A stretch of 10,648 bases of DNA. It comes from Lysobacterales bacterium UBA2790. Lineage in GTDB: Bacteria; Pseudomonadota; Gammaproteobacteria; Xanthomonadales; Xanthomonadaceae. The notes below the pieces were generated by a model. It saw nothing but the letters and a program-made list of their open reading frames with translations, was not told the origin of the DNA and ran no database searches. The stretch is from the NCBI GenBank assembly GCA_002352135.1, contig DEHW01000040.1, positions 1-10,648 on the forward strand, given 5' to 3'. Positions 6,855 through 10,648 of this stretch are shown here, piece by piece. Made by a program: the position numbers and the translations under genes. Numbering within the stretch: the stretch's first letter is position 1; every line of letters begins with the position of its first letter.

Positions 6855-8995
6855 GTCGTCTGCAACCCTGGGCGCGCCGACTGGGCACCGCATCCGCCGC
6901 CCTGGCCTTGCTGGTGCTGTTGTTTTCGGCGATGTATCTCGCCGCCGACGCGGAAGGATTTGGCAACGACTACGCACGCTATTACCCGATGGTCTTCGCT
7001 GCGGCCGCCTTGGCCTTGCTTCTGCTCGCCGTGGCCATCGGCAGTCGACTGTGGAAACTGCGGCGCCAGCTCAATGAACGTACGCCGGGTGCACGCACCA
7101 CGCGACGCCTGCTGATTCTGTTGCTGGTGCTGGCCTTGCCTCCAGTGCTGCTGACCTATGGCTTCAGCGTTCGCTTCATCGAAGCGACCGTGGACACCTG
7201 GCTACGCGCCAACAACGTGCCCGCGCTGGAAGATGCGCTGGCGATTGCCAGACAGGCACTGCAGGAACACGAGGCGCAGGCCAACCAACGAACCGAACAG
7301 GTCCTGGCGCGTCTGGGCGAAGCGCCCTTGGGTGAAGCCCTCGCGCTCGAAGATGCCTTGGACGAAGTGCAGGCAGCGCAGTTGGTCTTGTTTGAAGCCG
7401 ATGGACGCGTGGCCGCCCTCGCGGCCTCGGAGCCCGCCTTCCTGCTGCCCGCACCACCGGAGGAAGATGCCCTACTCGCCCTTCGCAGCGCGGGCCGACA
7501 TGTCAGCTTGCAACGCTTGGCGCAGGGCAGTTTCGTGCGTGTGCTGCGCAAACTGCCGCGCGACACCAGCGGGCGACACGTGCAGGCCTTGTTTGCTGTG
7601 CCTGTTGACTATGCCGAGCGCTCCGAACGTATCGAAGCCGCCGTTTTCGGCACGCGTCAGGCGGGATTCCTGCGCGAGTCGCTCAAAGCGGTGTTCGTGC
7701 TGATCCTCAGTTTCGTGGTGCTGATTTCGGTGTTCCTCGCAGTGTTGATCGCCTTCGATCTGGCGCGGCGTGTGGTGGCACCGATCACGCGACTGGCGCA
7801 GGCAGCGCGCGCGGTCGGTGAAGGGCAGCTTGGCCAGGAATTGCCCGAAGTCAGCAATGACGAGCTCGGTTTCCTGGTGCGTGCCTTCAACCAGATGACC
7901 CGCGAATTGCAGCTCACTCAGGCGCGCGCGCGCACCAGCGCAGAGGAGACCGAGCGCCAGCGCGCCTACCTCGAAAGCGTGCTGTCACGGCTGTCGTCCG
8001 CCGTGCTGGTGCTGGATCGCGAAGGCCGCCTGCGCGGCAGCAATCAGGCGGCCGATGATCTTTTCGGACGACGTTTGGCGGATTACCTTGGCCTGCCACT
8101 GGCCGTGCTCGGCGAGGCAACCTCATTGCATCAACCGATCATCGATTGCGTGCTGCAACGGCTGCAGGATGGCGCGATGGAATGGCGGCAGGAGATCAGT
8201 CTCGCCCGCGAGTCGGAACGTCAGTTGCTGATCCTGCGCGGTGCCGGGCTCCCCGATGCAGGTCAAGCCATCGTCATCGACGACACCACCGCGATTGATC
8301 GTGCGCGCCGTGATGCGGCCTGGTCGGAAGTGGCGCGACGCTTGGCACACGAGGTCAAGAATCCGCTGACACCGATCCAGCTCGCTGCTGAACGTTTGCG
8401 GCGACGTGTCCTGCCACGCCTGCAACCGGACGATGCCGAGGTTCTGGACCGCGCCACGCATACCATCGTGGCGCAGGTCGATGCATTGAAGACGCTGGTC
8501 AATGCCTTCGGCGAGTACGCTCGCGCGCCGCAACTGGAACTGCGTCCGGTCAATCTCAATGCGCTGGTCGACGAAGTGCTCGACCTCTACGACAACGACC
8601 CGCGCCTGCAGCTGGTTCGGGACTTGCAGACGGAACTGCCAAATCCACGCGCCGATCAAGGCCGCTTGCGTCAGGTATTGCACAACTTGGTGAAGAATGC
8701 ACAGGAAGCCAGCGCAGAACGCAATGTGCTGCAACTGCTCGTGAGAACGCGCCTGCGCGACGACGCAGGTCGCCAGTGGTTGGATCTGAGCGTCGAAGAC
8801 GACGGACCCGGCCTGCCCACGGGGTTTGATGCCAGCTGGTTCGAGCCTTATCGCACCACCAAAGCGAAAGGCACGGGGCTCGGTCTCGCCATAGTGCGCA
8901 AAATTGCTGAAGAGCATGGCGGTCAATTGCTGGCGGAAAACCGCACCGAGGGCGGCGCGCGCTTCATCTTGCGATTGCCTGTTGGCTTGGGCTAG
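6851..8995 (+). CDS. ntrY: NtrY-type membrane sensor histidine kinase
   Basis: The 714-residue protein has three membrane helices near the N-terminus (about 13-32, 46-65, 86-107), a periplasmic sensor segment of about 170 residues (108-279), a fourth helix (280-302), HAMP (about 303-355), PAS (about 372-480), HisKA (about 490-556) and HATPase_c (about 600-712). The phosphorylated residue should be His500 in LAHEVKNPLTPIQLAAERL. The N box is HNLVKNAQEA (611-620), the G1 box EDDGPGLP (649-656), the F box WFEPYRTTK (663-671) and the G2 box GTGLGLA (674-680). All are intact. This layout, with HEVKNPLTPIQ, is that of NtrY, which signals to the response regulator NtrX on nitrogen, redox or envelope conditions. 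The start is an ATGA overlap with the DUF4390 gene, with GGAGG at 6836-6840. No receiver gene follows: a convergent gene begins after 124 bases. The family call is firm; the signal is unknown. Confidence 0.93.
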   Translation: MSRLQPWARRLGTASAALALLVLLFSAMYLAADAEGFGNDYARYYPMVFAAAALALLLLAVAIGSRLWKLRRQLNERTPGARTTRRLLILLLVLALPPVLLTYGFSVRFIEATVDTWLRANNVPALEDALAIARQALQEHEAQANQRTEQVLARLGEAPLGEALALEDALDEVQAAQLVLFEADGRVAALAASEPAFLLPAPPEEDALLALRSAGRHVSLQRLAQGSFVRVLRKLPRDTSGRHVQALFAVPVDYAERSERIEAAVFGTRQAGFLRESLKAVFVLILSFVVLISVFLAVLIAFDLARRVVAPITRLAQAARAVGEGQLGQELPEVSNDELGFLVRAFNQMTRELQLTQARARTSAEETERQRAYLESVLSRLSSAVLVLDREGRLRGSNQAADDLFGRRLADYLGLPLAVLGEATSLHQPIIDCVLQRLQDGAMEWRQEISLARESERQLLILRGAGLPDAGQAIVIDDTTAIDRARRDAAWSEVARRLAHEVKNPLTPIQLAAERLRRRVLPRLQPDDAEVLDRATHTIVAQVDALKTLVNAFGEYARAPQLELRPVNLNALVDEVLDLYDNDPRLQLVRDLQTELPNPRADQGRLRQVLHNLVKNAQEASAERNVLQLLVRTRLRDDAGRQWLDLSVEDDGPGLPTGFDASWFEPYRTTKAKGTGLGLAIVRKIAEEHGGQLLAENRTEGGARFILRLPVGLG

Positions 8996-9070
8996 CGCGC
9001 GCCCAGACTCCTCCACAGCACCGAATTGTCGCCTGTGACACCCTTCAGATCGCGCATCTGCGACACCGCG

Positions 9071-9103
9071 CGCAGGAGGTTCAGTCACACTGAACCTCCT
9101 GCG
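9071..9103. terminator. Bidirectional hairpin terminator between convergent genes
   Basis: Bases 9071-9084 and 9090-9103 are perfect inverted repeats of 14 bp around the five-base loop TCACA, with a further G-U pair possible at 9070/9104. It lies 76 bases after the ntrY stop and 17 bases after the stop of the minus-strand beta-helix gene, so it can end transcripts from both sides. No run of T follows on either strand, so it is not a textbook intrinsic terminator; it could also be a dispersed palindromic repeat. The 75 bases between the ntrY stop and the hairpin hold no gene I can support. Confidence 0.65.
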
Positions 9104-9119
9104 TGCAAACACGAGGGAC

Positions 9120-10648
9120 TTATTCGAAGCCGTCCGCAAAAACACCGGGGTTGTTGTCGAGCACTTCCATCACGCAGTTGCTGATCTCCGAGGTGTTGCC
9201 ATCCGGGTCCGTGGCGGTAGCGCTGATCGCGCCCAGATTCATAACGAAGGGAAAGGCAATTCCAGCGTTGATGTTCACTTGGCCGCTCGCATTGGTCGTC
9301 GCATTGAACTTCGCCAACGGGTAGCCACCGACGCCACGGCCATTGGCACCACATTCAGCGGCGTGATTGACGTCGAAGCGATAGCTTGTGTTGCCACGAC
9401 TGGCTGAAAGACTGCCCACCAACGTACTCGTGGTACCTGCAGCACTGCGGAGAGCCTGGGTCAATATCGGGTGGGCTTGGCGCAGATTCGGTCCGCTGCT
9501 GCCCGGGCCGCTGGGATTCGCTGTGGGGCCGCTGCCATCCAGATCAATCGGCAAACCGCCGTTCGAGTAGAAATTGCCCGACAGCACGCGATTGCTGGCT
9601 CCACCGCTGGGCGTCACCCATACGCCCGGGCCGCCGTTGTGCATGATGAAATTGCCGCCCCATGTCGCCGAAGCTGGGGCACCGATGGTATTGGCTTGTG
9701 CCGCGAAACTCAGCGCAACCCAGGCGGTGGCATTACCCGCCGCGCCACCCAGTCGATTCACGCCAATATTATTGGTCTGCACGATATTCTGGAGTGCGCT
9801 GGGACCGGAGATCTGGATGCCCGCATTGTCGCTGTTACCAACGTAGTTGTAGCTGATGAGATTGCCGGGCGAGTTGAAGAGGTAGATGCCGATGCCATTG
9901 CTGAGCGGACTGAGGCCATCGGTCTGGAAGCCGATCAGATTGTTGGCAATCACCGAGCCGCCTACTGCGTTTTCAAGGTAGATCCCCGCGGTGTCGGTAC
10001 CGGAGATGAGATTCACCGACGACGGATCGTCGAATCCACCGATGTAACTCCCGCTGGCGCTTCCGCCGACATAGATGCCCTTGTCACTGGCGTTGGTGAA
10101 CGGAACGGCACCGATCTGATTTCCCTGCAGGTGGTGGTCATGACCGCCCTCCAGCTTGATGGCCGCATCGGTGAAGCCCGAGAGCGCCATGCCTTTGATC
10201 GTCAACTGCGCACTGCTCGCGTTGCTAGGTACATGGAAGGCCCACGGAACCGAGACACTGCCACTACCGTTCAAGACCAAACATAGCGTCGCATCGAAGG
10301 CGCCGTCGCCCGTGTTCGGGCTCCAGCCGGTCTGTGTACGGCCATCAATGGTCACGTTGCCGGTGAAATCGGGCAGAGCGGTCGAAACAGTGATGACCGC
10401 AGGGCAGCTTGCATTCAGCTGAAAGCTGACCTTGTATGGCGCGCCCGCCGCGTTGCCCGCCTGGATCGCGGCACGCAGTGAGCCAGGCGTAGGGCTGGCG
10501 TTGTTACCGTTATCCGCGGTGGTACTGACGATGAAGCCATTCAGGTCGTCCTGCGGACTTTCATAAGCGCCGCGATCAATGCGACTGCCAATAATGCGGG
10601 TGCGATTGATGATGTCGCGGGCGGCGGCGGTCTCAAGAATCAAGTGCA
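9120..10648 (-). CDS. Secreted right-handed parallel beta-helix protein with FADGFE C-terminus (C-terminal part, cut by right edge)
   Basis: The minus strand is open from the right edge to a TAA at 9120-9122, giving about 509 residues; the true start is outside the window. The TTG at 10643 is only an internal codon. The first visible residues end in GSRIDRGAYES (about 10586-10554), the usual end of a choice-of-anchor-Q beta-helix module (consensus around DIGAYE), so another module probably precedes. A second module starts at PGSLRAAIQAGNAAG, like the CSLREA-type entry, then VTIDGRTQTGW, then short coils rich in N, G, I and V (for example NLISGTDTAGIYLEN, NNLIGFQTDGLSP). It closes with LPIDLDGSGPT, a segment like SLSASRGNTSYRFDV, and ATATDPDGNTSEISNC, all typical of this surface protein family. 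The last residues are VFADGFE. Such proteins are exported and bind or cleave polysaccharide or act as adhesins; no catalytic residue can be assigned. It converges on ntrY across a hairpin. Confidence 0.85.
   Translation of the reverse strand, partial: HLILETAAARDIINRTRIIGSRIDRGAYESPQDDLNGFIVSTTADNGNNASPTPGSLRAAIQAGNAAGAPYKVSFQLNASCPAVITVSTALPDFTGNVTIDGRTQTGWSPNTGDGAFDATLCLVLNGSGSVSVPWAFHVPSNASSAQLTIKGMALSGFTDAAIKLEGGHDHHLQGNQIGAVPFTNASDKGIYVGGSASGSYIGGFDDPSSVNLISGTDTAGIYLENAVGGSVIANNLIGFQTDGLSPLSNGIGIYLFNSPGNLISYNYVGNSDNAGIQISGPSALQNIVQTNNIGVNRLGGAAGNATAWVALSFAAQANTIGAPASATWGGNFIMHNGGPGVWVTPSGGASNRVLSGNFYSNGGLPIDLDGSGPTANPSGPGSSGPNLRQAHPILTQALRSAAGTTSTLVGSLSASRGNTSYRFDVNHAAECGANGRGVGGYPLAKFNATTNASGQVNINAGIAFPFVMNLGAISATATDPDGNTSEISNCVMEVLDNNPGVFADGFE

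Noticed and set aside
8992..9057. A 21-codon minus-strand frame beginning MRDLKGVTGDNS, in the gap after ntrY
   Set aside because: The residues look somewhat gene-like, and might be a gene remnant, but it is too short to judge, has no ribosome binding site, and lies downstream of the hairpin for that strand.
8123..9145. 340-residue minus-strand frame antisense to the kinase gene
   Set aside because: It lies opposite the catalytic half of ntrY, resembles no family, and crosses the hairpin. Shadow frames are expected in high-GC DNA.

Overview
The window is high-GC DNA with closely packed genes, and its gene order points to a gammaproteobacterium, most likely of the Lysobacterales (Xanthomonadales). 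The evidence is the conserved dprA / LysM-protein / def / fmt / rsmB block, the DUF4390-ntrY pair directly behind rsmB, and a large secreted beta-helix protein ending in the tail FADGFE, a C-terminus I associate with secreted proteins of this order (from memory, not searched).

Left part, minus strand, read right to left from about 3221: a LysM-domain envelope protein (probable TsaP, the type IV pilus secretin-associated protein), dprA (ssDNA-binding RecA loader for natural transformation), smg (DUF494, function unknown), and the start of a GYF_2-domain protein that leaves the left edge just where an RDD membrane domain seems to begin. A good sigma70-type promoter lies upstream of the LysM gene at 3251-3279.

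Middle part, plus strand, 3494-8995: def (peptide deformylase), fmt (methionyl-tRNA formyltransferase), rsmB (16S rRNA m5C967 methyltransferase), a DUF4390 probable lipoprotein, and an NtrY-type sensor histidine kinase. fmt/rsmB and DUF4390/ntrY overlap by ATGA, and the other gaps are 10 and 31 bases, so this reads as one operon. def and fmt act at the two ends of the N-formylmethionine cycle, rsmB modifies the ribosome, and the last two genes look like a membrane signalling unit. No NtrX response regulator follows within the window.

Right part: a perfect 14-bp hairpin at 9071-9103 separates ntrY from a convergent minus-strand gene that fills the rest of the window. This encodes the C-terminal 500-odd residues of a secreted, repeat-rich right-handed beta-helix protein that continues past the right edge.

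Most of the window is a conserved housekeeping locus with intact genes. I saw no RNA gene, insertion sequence, CRISPR array or phage gene. The points most worth following are the FADGFE C-terminus, the kinase without an adjacent regulator and its lipoprotein partner, and the competence/pilus gene pairing.
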